From Methylococcales bacterium (GTDB taxonomy: Bacteria > Pseudomonadota > Gammaproteobacteria > Methylococcales > Methylomonadaceae): a DNA stretch of 64,000 bases. The stretch is from NCBI GenBank assembly GCA_030654015.1, contig JAURYI010000107.1, positions 1 through 64,000 of the forward strand, in the 5' to 3' direction. Shown piece after piece: positions 16,979 through 26,220 of the stretch. Each line of letters starts with the position of its first letter. The first letter of the stretch is position 1. Position numbers and translations under genes: made by a program. The notes below the pieces were generated by a model. It searched no databases and was not told where the DNA came from. It saw only the letters and a list, made by a program, of their open reading frames with translations.

Positions 16979-19426
16979 TTATTTCGCGCTTTCCAATTCC
17001 ACAATCAACTGCTCTATTTCTTTATTATTGGGCAGTGCCTCAGCCGCTTTGCGGGCATAAAGCAATGCCATTTTATTATCGCCTGCCTCGCGGTGCATGG
17101 AAATTAACGCGCTGAGTAGTTGCAGGTTATTGGGTTGCCGCTTATCGGCGGCTTTTAACAGCGTCAAGGCTTTATGTTGCTTACCCGCTGAATTCAGGGC
17201 GATAGCGTACACATAGACATAACGTACTTCATCGGGTGCGAGCTTGGTGGCTTTGGCAAATTGTTTGAGTGCCGCCGTTTTATCGCCCTTGCGTACTAAC
17301 AGCAAACCCAGCGCATGATGTAAATCTGCGGCTTCGGGAAGTAACGCCAAGCCTTGGCGTAACTGTTTTTCGCCGTCATCATCCCGCTGTTGTTGACGAT
17401 AAGCATCGGCGAGATTGATATACGCACCCACAAAACGCGGATCCAGCGTCAGAGCGCGTTGATAAGCGGTAATCGCTTCGTCAATCTTGCCCTGCCGCAA
17501 ATACATATTACCCAGATTACTGTTTTCTGCCGGCCAATCGGCATTGAGCTTCATTGCTTCCATGTATTCCTGCATCGCTTTATTACGACTTTCAATCCTG
17601 TCGGCGGCAAGTTGGTCGTCGGGTATATCGGCAAGCACCCGCGCGGCTTCAATGCGCACCCCGCGCACCGCATCATCCAGCAACGGCGACGCGGACAAAC
17701 TGCGATTAATAGCATCAACGGATTCAATCAGCCCCAGCCCTGCAATGCGCACCGACGGGTCGGTATCCTGTAATTGTTGCCGTGCAAAAATGAGCAGTTC
17801 TGGATTCATCATCGGCTTAATCAGCGTAACGGCAGTGGCGCGGACTATGGCAGGCGTGGCGGAATCTTGCGCAAGTTCAAGCAGTGACGGTAAGGCTTTA
17901 ATGCCGTCAGTGACCCCAGCGTGCAAGGTCGTGCCGTAATGCGGACGCTCACGCCAGCCGTTGCCATACCAGTTATCCATCGCGCCAGCTGCCCATTCGG
18001 GTTTTTGTTTTGTATGGCATTGCGTACAGGCATTCGGACTGCCTAGCGTTTGTGATAAATCAGGGCGCGGCACACGGAAACTGTGATCGTGTCGTCCGTC
18101 ATTCCCCATATAGGTCTGCTCAGGTGCATGGCAATCCATACACGCCGCGCCTTTGGAATCGGCTTTGTGCTTGTGGTGTTTTTCGGTATCAAACTTTTCG
18201 GCACTATGGCAGCGGGTACACAGCGCGTTACCTTCGGCGCGGAGTTTCAGTGTGTGCGGTTCGTGGCAATCCATGCAGGTTACGCCTTGCTGAAACATTT
18301 TGCTCTGGCGAAATGAACCCCAAGTGTAATCTTCATCACGCTGTTGCCCATCGGCATGATAGGTCGGTTGCGTCAACAATGACGGGCGATGCGTATCTTC
18401 CAACGGCATACTGGGCGGACTGTTTTCAACCAGCGGCAAACGGCGTGCATGACACGCCCAGCAAGTATTCATCAGCGAGTCGTCAGCCAATTGGTCACGG
18501 TGCGCGATGCCATCATGATTATCGGCAAACTGCCACGCGGTGTTCCAGTTGCTTTGCAGCTTGGTGGTAAAGCCTTTATCGTCGGAATACAGCGGCTGGG
18601 CGTGTTCTGCCCATTTAAGATGCTTGGATGCCGCACCGTGACAGGATTCACAGGCGACATTGATGTCACTAAAGGTGGTTTTATAGCTGTCGGTTGCCGC
18701 GTCGTAGCCTTTTTGCAAATGGGTGGAATGGCATTCGGCGCATTCCATATTCCAGTTCTGATAGCGTTTCGTCCAATGTAGTTGGTCGTTGTGATTGATT
18801 TTTTCATTAGGATATAAATGAAACCACTTCTGTCCGCCGTCGGCTTTGGGGCGGCTGTCCCACGCAATGCTGAGGGCTTGATAACGCCCACTGTCAAATT
18901 CAATTAAATATTGTTGTAACGGGGTTACGCCGAAGGTGTATTTAACGGTGTAATCGGTCAACTTGCCGTCTTTGCCATCGGTGCGCACCATGAATTTACC
19001 GTCGCGCTTAAAAAATGTCGAGACGATACCGTGATAGTTGAACTTGGCATTATTAAAATTACCCAGTACGGTTTGCTCATTGACTTCCTGCATTGCCAAT
19101 TGGTGGTGCGATCCCTGCCACGCCTGAAATTCAGCCTGATGACAGTTTTTGCAACTTGCCGCGCCGACATAACTCGCTGGTTCAACGTTCGCCATAACAG
19201 GTGACGTTGATACGACTGGCGTAACAGCTGGTTTTTCCACGCTAACCTCAACCGTAGCAGGTGGCTTAGTATCGGCTAGATAAATATAAATACCCGCCAT
19301 AACTAACACCGACAGGCAGGCAGCAAGCAGCAAAAACGACCAGCGTTTAATGACTGATTGCTTCTTCGTGGGCAGATTTAAACGAGATTTAAATGGTGGT
19401 TGCTTGGGCATTTTGCGGCGGGTCAT
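16979..19426 (-). CDS. Octaheme cytochrome c with HEAT and TPR repeats, membrane anchored
   Basis: An 815-residue electron-transfer protein. An N-terminal transmembrane anchor (about residues 30-51) is followed by a proline-rich linker. Eight CxxCH heme sites follow, starting at C92, C229, C259, C322, C384, C403, C429 and C467. Residues about 500-620 resemble HEAT-type repeats (PAIVRATAVTLI, DPSVRIAGLGLIES, VRGVRIEAARVLADI). Residues about 635-805 are TPRs (NSNLGNMYLRQGKIDEAITAYQRAL and others). The heme region resembles cytochrome c554/NrfA-like multiheme proteins. It should sit in the periplasm tethered to the inner membrane. No operon partner or obvious reductase is adjacent, so the redox partner is unknown. 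Confidence 0.88.
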   Translation of the reverse strand: MTRRKMPKQPPFKSRLNLPTKKQSVIKRWSFLLLAACLSVLVMAGIYIYLADTKPPATVEVSVEKPAVTPVVSTSPVMANVEPASYVGAASCKNCHQAEFQAWQGSHHQLAMQEVNEQTVLGNFNNAKFNYHGIVSTFFKRDGKFMVRTDGKDGKLTDYTVKYTFGVTPLQQYLIEFDSGRYQALSIAWDSRPKADGGQKWFHLYPNEKINHNDQLHWTKRYQNWNMECAECHSTHLQKGYDAATDSYKTTFSDINVACESCHGAASKHLKWAEHAQPLYSDDKGFTTKLQSNWNTAWQFADNHDGIAHRDQLADDSLMNTCWACHARRLPLVENSPPSMPLEDTHRPSLLTQPTYHADGQQRDEDYTWGSFRQSKMFQQGVTCMDCHEPHTLKLRAEGNALCTRCHSAEKFDTEKHHKHKADSKGAACMDCHAPEQTYMGNDGRHDHSFRVPRPDLSQTLGSPNACTQCHTKQKPEWAAGAMDNWYGNGWRERPHYGTTLHAGVTDGIKALPSLLELAQDSATPAIVRATAVTLIKPMMNPELLIFARQQLQDTDPSVRIAGLGLIESVDAINRSLSASPLLDDAVRGVRIEAARVLADIPDDQLAADRIESRNKAMQEYMEAMKLNADWPAENSNLGNMYLRQGKIDEAITAYQRALTLDPRFVGAYINLADAYRQQQRDDDGEKQLRQGLALLPEAADLHHALGLLLVRKGDKTAALKQFAKATKLAPDEVRYVYVYAIALNSAGKQHKALTLLKAADKRQPNNLQLLSALISMHREAGDNKMALLYARKAAEALPNNKEIEQLIVELESAK

Positions 19427-19469
19427 TGTGAATCCGTTGAAGGTTTGATTAAATCTATCAAGTGCGTAG

Positions 19470-19551
19470 CTTGGATTGCAGCTCTATCGCAACCCAACGT
19501 AAATCGAAATAGTCGGGTTGCCAAAAAGATGGCTACCCAACCTACAAGACT
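19470..19551. repeat. Dispersed GTTGGG/CCCAAC-type palindrome remnants
   Basis: The gap between the cytochrome gene and the lipoprotein hydrolase holds GTAGCTTGGATTGCAGC, GCAACCCAACG and GGGTTGCC...GGCTACCCAACC segments like those near 1750 and 6868. No gene was seen here. Confidence 0.45.
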
Positions 19552-19583
19552 AAGGATTATTATCTGCTTAACAATAAGCCGTT

Positions 19584-20870
19584 TTACTTCACTTCTTTAG
19601 TAAATGTACACCGTTGTTTTATCAGCGGGGCTTCGGCTTTAGTACCGATCCCCTGAGCAATCAACGCAACCACTCTATCATCAGTATCATAACCGACATG
19701 AGCCGCCATTGGATTGGCCAAATCAGCCAACCCGAAAGCATCCATGACTTTGGCGACATTGATATTAACATTGGTGATGTTGGCACACAGTCTGGAATCA
19801 ATGTATTTTTCCGCAAATTCCGCAGGTATGGCATAACTTAACAAATCATTGGGGTCGCTAAAAGCAACAATGTCGGTTTCACTGAACATACGCTTTTTAT
19901 AATTTGCCCCGTTAGCTTCGCAATAACTGGCATCTTGTCCAGCCACTTCAGGCGGCTTGCGTCCTAATTGCAACATAGGCAGTTGGTTGGATAACATATA
20001 AATAGGAATGCGCTTGTTTTGCAGAGCTGCAATTGATTTGCTGGTCATCTTGATTTTTTTATTACCAGCGGTGTATTTTTCAGGATTTGCCAGCATTCCA
20101 ACAAGCCGATCCAAACCATCAGTGATAATGCGACTGCCTAAACTGTGAGAAATAAATACATAATTATCTCTGTTGATATATTCAATCGCCTCATCATTCA
20201 AACCACTGCACATTTGTTTGCCGCTTTTGGGCAGATGCTGAAAATCCCCCGTTGTCATCCAGCAGATTGACTGCGCAAATGCCATTAAAATAGGGATTCT
20301 GCTTTCTCCGCCATAAATAACAGGATCCGCTCCTGCATCATTACTGAATTTCTTCAATAGCTCGTTGATTTTAGCACGGCGAAAACCATAGTCGCCTGAA
20401 GTATCAAATGCCAGCATTTTCTTTTCTGCGCGGGTAATTTCCGACCACGTTAATTCATAAAACGTCAATTCTTGTCCGTTTTGCTCATTGAGTAAATGCG
20501 TGACCCGCAAGTTGCCAAGATTTTTATCAGGCAGCAAAGGCGCGACCAGTTCAATATTTTTCTGCTCTGCTGAACGCGCGTTCAAGTTTAAATTTTTGGC
20601 TAATTTTTCTAAAAATTCAGTGGTGTAACCGGGTATATGATCGCCGACACCATGCACAAACAAAACTTTAGTGTGTTTATTCTTCTCAGCTATATTGGCT
20701 TCAATCCCTTTAAATGGCTGTCCCCACACCTTGCATTGTCGCGTATCTTCATTTTCGGATTTTTCCAGAAAAGCCTCCATCGCGCCTTTACCGAGACTGG
20801 TGCAACCTGACAACAGCAAGGCGATAGACAGTGATGACAATAGACATTTGGTTTTAGTATGCTTATTCAT
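19584..20870 (-). CDS. Lipoprotein with alpha/beta-hydrolase features
   Basis: A 428-residue lipoprotein with lipobox LLLSGC (acylated C23). The oxyanion-type motif VLFVHGVGDHIPGY is at about residues 69-82, and the nucleophile elbow reads FISHSLGSRI, that is S-x-S-x-G-S in place of the usual GxSxG. The rest shows no family I can name. It is probably an envelope esterase/lipase-like protein. It starts 5 bases after the DUF4105 gene, so the two form an operon. Confidence 0.65.
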   Translation of the reverse strand: MNKHTKTKCLLSSLSIALLLSGCTSLGKGAMEAFLEKSENEDTRQCKVWGQPFKGIEANIAEKNKHTKVLFVHGVGDHIPGYTTEFLEKLAKNLNLNARSAEQKNIELVAPLLPDKNLGNLRVTHLLNEQNGQELTFYELTWSEITRAEKKMLAFDTSGDYGFRRAKINELLKKFSNDAGADPVIYGGESRIPILMAFAQSICWMTTGDFQHLPKSGKQMCSGLNDEAIEYINRDNYVFISHSLGSRIITDGLDRLVGMLANPEKYTAGNKKIKMTSKSIAALQNKRIPIYMLSNQLPMLQLGRKPPEVAGQDASYCEANGANYKKRMFSETDIVAFSDPNDLLSYAIPAEFAEKYIDSRLCANITNVNINVAKVMDAFGLADLANPMAAHVGYDTDDRVVALIAQGIGTKAEAPLIKQRCTFTKEVK

Positions 20871-20875
20871 AGTTT

Positions 20876-21898
20876 TTATTCCAATATGTTATGTGTAGAT
20901 TTTTCATTAACTGCTCGAATGCCTTGAGAAAAATCGGGCGACTTATCAAGTGTCTGAGCGACTGCATTAATATGTGCCTGTTGTTGCAACTGTTGAAACG
21001 GAATGTGTGTATTTAAGCCGCCCGATTCATAAATATACTCAGGTAAATAACCGCTCAACAGGATTTTCCACGAAAACGGCAAATGGGTTGAATTAACGCG
21101 GGTATTCAACCAGATAGCGGTGGTGCAATTATCCAGCAGGGTATTATAAAACGCTGGTTTTTGATGCAGCTCATTGATTTGTCGAATATATTCCAGAAAT
21201 AAACGACGCATATTTTCTTTAGGCGGATGTAGCCGATATAGATACACCTCTTCAATCGGGTCTTTGCGGTAATTGGTACGCAAACGAATCACATCCCGTT
21301 CATCGGCGACAATATAAGTCAGTTCATATTGGCGGAAAAAGCCTTTAATGGTCGAATAGCCTTCACCCAGTTCCTTGCGGGCTTCGATGGAGACGGCGAG
21401 ATGATGATTATCACCAAAATCAAAACTCAAGATGGTATGGGCAATCGCAGGCCCCATCCAATACACGGCAAATAAATCAAGCCCTTCTAGTTTATTGACA
21501 TCAAAGGTTTTATCGTAATAAGCGGGGGTGTAGTCGAATTCACTGCGGTAATCCATGTTGCGGATATGATGGACAGTGACCAAATCCCCATCAATTGTCG
21601 CATAAGGCAGTGAGGCAAGATCCGCTTGCCATTGCCGCTGATTTGAGGGCTGAACCATCAAGCACCAACCACAAACAATCCCGATAAATACTATTGTATA
21701 AGCGATTAAAAACCGCTTGCGCCATTGATTAAAACCCAAGCTGATTAACGTTGCCACGCCAAACAAGCCCATGATTGACGCTATCGTGGTCTGCACGCTA
21801 CCTGTATGGGAATCACCGAAATAAATAGCTGACACCGCCCAGAACGTTGTGACTATCAGCATCAATCCCAGTAATATCCACTTGATAAAGTTCAACAT
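20876..21898 (-). CDS. DUF4105 / Lnb N-terminal periplasmic domain membrane protein
   Basis: A membrane protein of 340 residues from the ATG at 21896-21898; a TTG 8 codons upstream is an alternative. Three N-terminal hydrophobic segments are followed by a periplasmic domain with the DUF4105 signature. This is the HHLAVSIEARKE motif plus FYNTLLDNCTTAIW, giving the H and C of the papain-like catalytic site seen in Lnb lipoprotein acyltransferases. The region DLFAVYWMGPAIAHTILSFDFG is also family-like. It may act on lipoproteins or lipids at the inner membrane. It is immediately followed by a lipoprotein hydrolase gene. Confidence 0.8.
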   Translation of the reverse strand: MLNFIKWILLGLMLIVTTFWAVSAIYFGDSHTGSVQTTIASIMGLFGVATLISLGFNQWRKRFLIAYTIVFIGIVCGWCLMVQPSNQRQWQADLASLPYATIDGDLVTVHHIRNMDYRSEFDYTPAYYDKTFDVNKLEGLDLFAVYWMGPAIAHTILSFDFGDNHHLAVSIEARKELGEGYSTIKGFFRQYELTYIVADERDVIRLRTNYRKDPIEEVYLYRLHPPKENMRRLFLEYIRQINELHQKPAFYNTLLDNCTTAIWLNTRVNSTHLPFSWKILLSGYLPEYIYESGGLNTHIPFQQLQQQAHINAVAQTLDKSPDFSQGIRAVNEKSTHNILE

Positions 21899-22072
21899 AA
21901 AGAGACAAAAATAGAGTAGCAAGTGTGTGTTGTTAATGCAGGAAAAAAGACAGCCTGGATAACGTCATTAGAACACCGAAGCGTTGATGCTCTCAGAAAT
22001 TTCAAATTTCATGCGAGCTATTGATTTAAACAACTAGTACACCGTCAGTTTAGATAGACGAGTAACATTACC

Positions 22073-22105
22073 AGACCTGCGAGGTTTTTAAAACCTCGCA
22101 GGTCT
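22073..22105. repeat. 33-bp palindrome, AGACCTGCGAGGTTTT family (copy 2)
   Basis: Perfect 16-base arms around one central T, followed by TTTT on the plus strand. It sits 8 bases past the end of the minus-strand DUF3313 gene. The 190-base gap holds no gene. Confidence 0.88.
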
Positions 22106-22112
22106 TTTCGCA

Positions 22113-22910
22113 CTAGAACGGTCTTAAAGTAAACGGAACAGCATCAGTGACTTTCTCACCGGGTTTGCGATTAGCGACTTGTACAAACTGCTTCGCCCAC
22201 ATATCCATAATACCCTTAGCCGGACCATACCACGTCAGACGAGTTACATCGAGTGGGCCAATATCCTGCATATTACGATCTGCAAACGTTGCTACTATCT
22301 TGTTGGTTTTCATATCGCGCAGACGACCTTCAAATGCCGCTCTGCGTTGATTGACCACACCTGCTGCCGTACCTGTACCAGGAGGGCCTGCCCAACTCAA
22401 TGCGTGTAATACAGGCATTGATGGATCAATTTCCACCAAGGCAAGTTCTAAACGTAAAGTACCGCGTTTATTGCCTGTAGGCGTGTCAATAACTTGAAAG
22501 CGATGCTCAGGATCTATATTGAACTGTTTAACCACTTCATCATGGAAGTACGCCGCAAGCTCAGCAATATCGTTTTGGACATTACCTGCCCAACTGGCGG
22601 AACTCATATCATGCAGCCAATCCATTTTCATCATGTATTGAGTATTGACAGGCGCAACAATTATTTGCGTGTAATTATCTTTGTTGAATTTGGGATCAAT
22701 CCATACTTTCTGAAACGGTAAATACGCTATTTTAGTTTGTCGCTCAGGTTGCGCAATAAATCCCGCATCAGGTGCAGGTTCAACCGCCGTAGCTTTTACA
22801 TCATTACTGACCGACTGAATGGATGAACATCCAGAAAGCGCGGTTACTACACATAACAACAATGCCGCGTGAACGGAATATTGTTTTATTTTTTGTTGCG
22901 TCATATTCAC
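22113..22910 (-). CDS. DUF3313 family lipoprotein
   Basis: A 265-residue lipoprotein with lipobox LSGC near residue 28. The DUF3313 pattern is KVWIDPKFNKDNYTQIIVAPVNTQYM, then LAAYFHDEVVKQFN, LRLELALVEIDPSMPVLHALS and FEGRLRDMKTNKIVATFADR. A second DUF3313 protein is at 27699. Function is unknown; the family is common in envelope clusters. It probably faces the periplasm. Confidence 0.82.
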   Translation of the reverse strand: MNMTQQKIKQYSVHAALLLCVVTALSGCSSIQSVSNDVKATAVEPAPDAGFIAQPERQTKIAYLPFQKVWIDPKFNKDNYTQIIVAPVNTQYMMKMDWLHDMSSASWAGNVQNDIAELAAYFHDEVVKQFNIDPEHRFQVIDTPTGNKRGTLRLELALVEIDPSMPVLHALSWAGPPGTGTAAGVVNQRRAAFEGRLRDMKTNKIVATFADRNMQDIGPLDVTRLTWYGPAKGIMDMWAKQFVQVANRKPGEKVTDAVPFTLRPF

Positions 22911-23085
22911 TAATTACTCCTAAAGGTTAAAAGAACGATTTATTATTTTTTATTTTGTAACTGCTGTCTACTGTTATTCAGTTAAGCAGCAGTGACTGCT
23001 TTTTGGGTTTGAAAACATCAACGTTACGGCAAAATACACGCCCTAATCAGGTCAGTTAATTTAGTTATGACGAGTAACGCGACTG

Positions 23086-23116
23086 GACCTGCAAGGTTTT
23101 AAAAACCTCGCAGGTC
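23086..23116. repeat. 31-bp palindrome, AGACCTGCGAGG family (copy 3, one mismatch)
   Basis: GACCTGCAAGGTTTT pairs with AAAACCTCGCAGGTC apart from one A-C mismatch. It lies just beyond the 3' end of the small secreted protein gene at 23133. Confidence 0.82.
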
Positions 23117-23132
23117 TTTATAAAATTGACGA

Positions 23133-23432
23133 CTAGCGACAGCCTTGATTTCTTGCCGTTCTAACACAGGTAGTCCCGCCCGGCCCTTGAGCGACACCTT
23201 TGCCATTTTTAGTGTACGCCTCTCCACCGCGACTGGTTTGAGTGTGTGCTACACCGTTCGGGTTCGTTTGCGTTACGGCAGCATTACCTGTATTGGCATT
23301 GTAACGACCTGTAGTCGTAGTGGCATTCGCACCATCAGCGCAAACAGTCTGACCGCGTGCATTTTTCACACAGCCTCCTGCGTAAACGCTTGAGGTAAAA
23401 AACAGACACGCTGCTATTAATAAAATTTTCAT
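23133..23432 (-). CDS. Small secreted Gly/Asn/Thr-rich protein
   Basis: A 99-residue protein with a signal peptide (LLIAACLFFTSSVYA). The mature part carries two cysteines at each end (GGCVKNARGQTVC and TTCVRTARNQGC). A low-complexity middle has the NTGNAAV pattern shared with the larger Gly/Tyr-rich proteins at 36059 and 36641. No enzymatic motif is present. It is a surface or periplasmic protein of unknown role within the sulfatase region. Confidence 0.68.
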   Translation of the reverse strand: MKILLIAACLFFTSSVYAGGCVKNARGQTVCADGANATTTTGRYNANTGNAAVTQTNPNGVAHTQTSRGGEAYTKNGKGVAQGPGGTTCVRTARNQGCR

Positions 23433-23452
23433 GATAACTACCCCTATTTTTT

Positions 23453-23555
23453 AGTTCCCACGCACCGCGCAGGGTTTCATTTTCACCGCACTGCACGGTG
23501 TATTACTCAACCTGACACGTTGAGACGGCATTCCCACGACGCGCGTAGGAACGAT
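23453..23555. repeat. TTCCCACG-type palindromic repeats
   Basis: GTTCCCACGC near 23454, the hairpin CACCG-CACTGCA-CGGTG near 23485, and TTCCCACGACGCGCGTAGGAA at 23531-23551 fill the gap between two minus-strand genes. Similar elements are widespread REP-like sequences in gammaproteobacteria. Confidence 0.5.
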
Positions 23556-23593
23556 TTAGGTCTGGGGGCAAAAATCTGCCCACCGTACACAAG

Positions 23594-24598
23594 CTATTTC
23601 TGGAAAGGAAATACCCGTTTCCAGTCTTTCTTCATATCCACCACTGTCCAGCCTTTCTGCCCTGCTTCATCCAGTGCTTTATCAAGCCTGCCGACAGTAG
23701 ATTCACGGTCATAAGCAAATTCACGTTCAGCATCGGTGTGATGCACGATTAGTGCGAAATGCGGACGATTCGTAGCAGTTGCCCACTCCAGCATTTGTAA
23801 ATCACCATCAGAATTACCAAAAGCGGCAATCGGTCTACGCCCGATGAATTTTTGAATGCTGACAGGTTTGCCGTCTTTATCATCAATAAAATCCATTTCA
23901 GGTAAACGCATTAACGTAGGTTTACCCTCAACCAGTTCAAATTTAGTTTTAACACTGCTACCGATAACCTGCTCAGGCGGAATACCATAAACTTTTTCCG
24001 TCCACGGACGCATAAACTCAACCCCGCCACCAGAGACGATATAAGTCTTGAAACCATTAGCACGCAGATAGCTCAATAGCTCCAGCATCGGCTGATAAAC
24101 CAGCTCGGTATAAGGACGGTTAAACTTGGCATCCTTAGACATTGTAAGCCAGTATTTGGCGATTTGATTGAATTCATCCACACTCATGCCCGTGTGGGTC
24201 GCCATAATCAGCTCCAGCAAACCATGTTCACCGCTCGCCATTACGCCGTTCATATCATTAGCCAGCACCGATTTAAACGGCTCAGCATCTTTCCATTCAG
24301 GATGCTTAGGGGCTTCGGCTTTTACACGGTCTAGCGCGAATGCCAGTTGTACATACATCGGTTGCTCAATCCACAACGTACCGTCATTATCAAAAGTGGC
24401 AATGCGTTCAGCAGGGGGTACAAAATCCGCACCGCCTTTTTTAGTGACTTTGTTGACGAACTGCATAATAGCGGTTTTGCTCGCACCATTATTCCAGGAT
24501 GGCAACGGGTCGCCAGATTTAGCAGCAACCGTTGCCGACGACAAACAGACCAACAACGTGCAGTAAGACAGTATTCGTGTGAAAAAAAACGTATTCAT
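23594..24598 (-). CDS. Exported HAD-superfamily phosphatase
   Basis: A 334-residue protein with a signal peptide (LSYCTLLVCLSSATVAA). HAD motif I is FDNDGTLW (about residues 69-76), motif II is YIVSGGG, a lysine lies in the middle, and motif III/IV is IAAFGNSDGDLQML. It belongs to the phosphoserine-phosphatase-like branch of periplasmic HADs. The substrate is unknown. It sits downstream of the arylsulfatase module, consistent with scavenging of sulfate and phosphate esters in the periplasm; that link is inference. Confidence 0.82.
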   Translation of the reverse strand: MNTFFFTRILSYCTLLVCLSSATVAAKSGDPLPSWNNGASKTAIMQFVNKVTKKGGADFVPPAERIATFDNDGTLWIEQPMYVQLAFALDRVKAEAPKHPEWKDAEPFKSVLANDMNGVMASGEHGLLELIMATHTGMSVDEFNQIAKYWLTMSKDAKFNRPYTELVYQPMLELLSYLRANGFKTYIVSGGGVEFMRPWTEKVYGIPPEQVIGSSVKTKFELVEGKPTLMRLPEMDFIDDKDGKPVSIQKFIGRRPIAAFGNSDGDLQMLEWATATNRPHFALIVHHTDAEREFAYDRESTVGRLDKALDEAGQKGWTVVDMKKDWKRVFPFQK

Positions 24599-24635
24599 AG
24601 AATCCTTTTAATTATTTTTAAACGTGTAGCCTGCT

Positions 24636-25034
24636 TTAATCAACCGCATCACAAAGCAGGGCGCGATGAGAAACGCCCAATTCTTTAGGCAAACCAATCA
24701 TATAAACCAAACCAATCGCCAAATCACCCAAACCCAACGGCACGGCAATCAAACCTAAATCCCCGAACAAGCCAGCAGGAACGAGCAACAGGGCGGCGAT
24801 ATAGCGTAGCATAGCCTCCCAGTACACGAAAGCCGCACGCGGACGCAAATTCCGCGCTGCCAATATCAGTACCGCACTGCTAAAACCTAAAAACCCAGCA
24901 AGTAACCAACCCCATAATGGCGCGGGGATATTCAAGCCCAACAAGCGATAAGCAGGTGGACAGGTTAAAATCAATGCCAGTCCTGCGTTATAAACGCCAG
25001 ACCAGAAAACGAAATTTTTCATTATGAAGGGCAT
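24636..25034 (-). CDS. Four-helix membrane protein of unknown function
   Basis: A 132-residue protein with four hydrophobic segments (about residues 5-25, 38-60, 70-92, 96-118). AGGAAAATATC precedes the ATG at 25034. I know no named family. It is followed by the HAD gene after 37 bases and likely shares its transcript. Confidence 0.65.
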   Translation of the reverse strand: MPFIMKNFVFWSGVYNAGLALILTCPPAYRLLGLNIPAPLWGWLLAGFLGFSSAVLILAARNLRPRAAFVYWEAMLRYIAALLLVPAGLFGDLGLIAVPLGLGDLAIGLVYMIGLPKELGVSHRALLCDAVD

Positions 25035-25096
25035 GATATTTTCCTTTTAAAATTGTAAGGCGAGCGTGATTTTTGCCCACCAGAAGAATAGCAGTC

Positions 25097-25357
25097 TCAG
25101 TGCGTCAAATCCCACGCATTGAGTTCTTTCATAGCTGTTCCGTAATTACCGAGTTGATAAATAGACGCACTCGCTGGGGAGAACGTAAATTTATGACAGG
25201 GTTTAACAAGCATTCCCTTTAAGTAATCTCGAGTAGCAACACCGACAGTGACGTGCGGATTGAAATGTTCACCTAAGTATTTCGTCGCAACGTAGTCAAT
25301 CGAGGCTGGTTGAATGTCTGAATTGTCAGCGTGGGAGTTTGTGGGGCTTATTTTCAT
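25097..25357 (-). pseudogene. C-terminal fragment of a 2'-5' RNA ligase-like protein
   Basis: 86 residues holding a single HxT motif in GEHFNPHVTVGVA, followed by FTFSPASASIYQLGNYGTAMKELNAWDL. This is the usual C-terminal half of 2H phosphoesterase (2'-5' RNA ligase-like) proteins. The N-terminal half with the first HxT motif is missing, and the upstream bases show no continuation. It is more likely a degraded gene than a complete protein, though the short ORF has its own start. Confidence 0.55.
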
Positions 25358-25422
25358 GATATTTTCTTTTGATTATGTTGTGAATAGACAATTCAGCACA
25401 GGAACAACATTAAAATAAGTTT

Positions 25423-26220
25423 TTATTTTGGAAACAACAATGTCACCGCAAAGCGCACACCCCAATCCGCACCGCCTGTGGGTTTTTCTGGGTAATAACG
25501 TGCGCCAAGCTGAAACTGTACAGGGAGTTTATCAATTTTAACCAGTTGAGCAACCATCGCATTGACAGGCACTGTCCATTGGCTATTTTGCCAATTGTAA
25601 GTAGATTCCGTGTTCAGAGAAAATGTGGTATGGGTTTTCGTGGTGTAAGATAAAAACGATTGTAAAAAGATGGCACTGATATGCGGGCGATTGTATGAGC
25701 CTGCGAATGACATGATGTGGTTAGCCAATGCGCCGTAAGTCCAGCCGTTTTTCTGCTTCAACAATACAGCCGCCCCATTTTTGCCCACCCAGTGCATTCT
25801 CAGTCGCACTGGGATAAAGAAACACAGGGCCTGCACCCATAATCCAACCGCCAATCGTCTGTTTCGGTGAGAAAAAGAAACTTTGGTTAATGTCGCCTAG
25901 TCCACCGAGACTTTTGCCACCTGCTACAGGTGAGTCCTGATAGTAAATGGGCATAATAGTACGAGTAATAAGATTCCATTTGTCGCTAATCGAAAACGGT
26001 AACACGGGTTGCACGTTGACTTTATATTGCATTGCTTTCTGAGGACCGATACCAAAATCCCAATTATTCTGAAATGGCACACTGATAAGATTAGCAACGG
26101 GATTTTGCAGTTTCATTGCCAATTCTGACTCGCTGTCAGTTTTGGCTTCCTCTGCAAATACAGGGCTTAGCGTCAGTGTCAGCGCAATTAGTGTTATCTG
26201 TTTTATTTTATTTTATTCAT
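25423..26220 (-). pseudogene. Frameshifted Phenol_MetA_deg-type outer-membrane protein
   Basis: Three reading-frame pieces add up to one transporter-type beta-barrel protein. The ATG at 26218-26220 opens MNKIK, but three TTTTA units (plus-strand view, 26202-26216 area) put the signal peptide ITLIALTLTLSPVFA out of frame; with two units it would read through. The body runs LQNPVANLISVPFQNNWDFG...LGGQKWG. Near 25769-25777 it shifts frame again into AAVLLKQKNGWTYGALANH and the C-terminus GARYYPEKPTGGADWGVRF. An intact relative is at 39783. It is either inactive or, for the first site, phase-variable. Confidence 0.75.

Noticed and set aside
18010-18570. 186-codon plus-strand ORF inside the cytochrome gene
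   Set aside because: It is a shadow of the heme-binding region on the opposite strand, with no start signal or known family.
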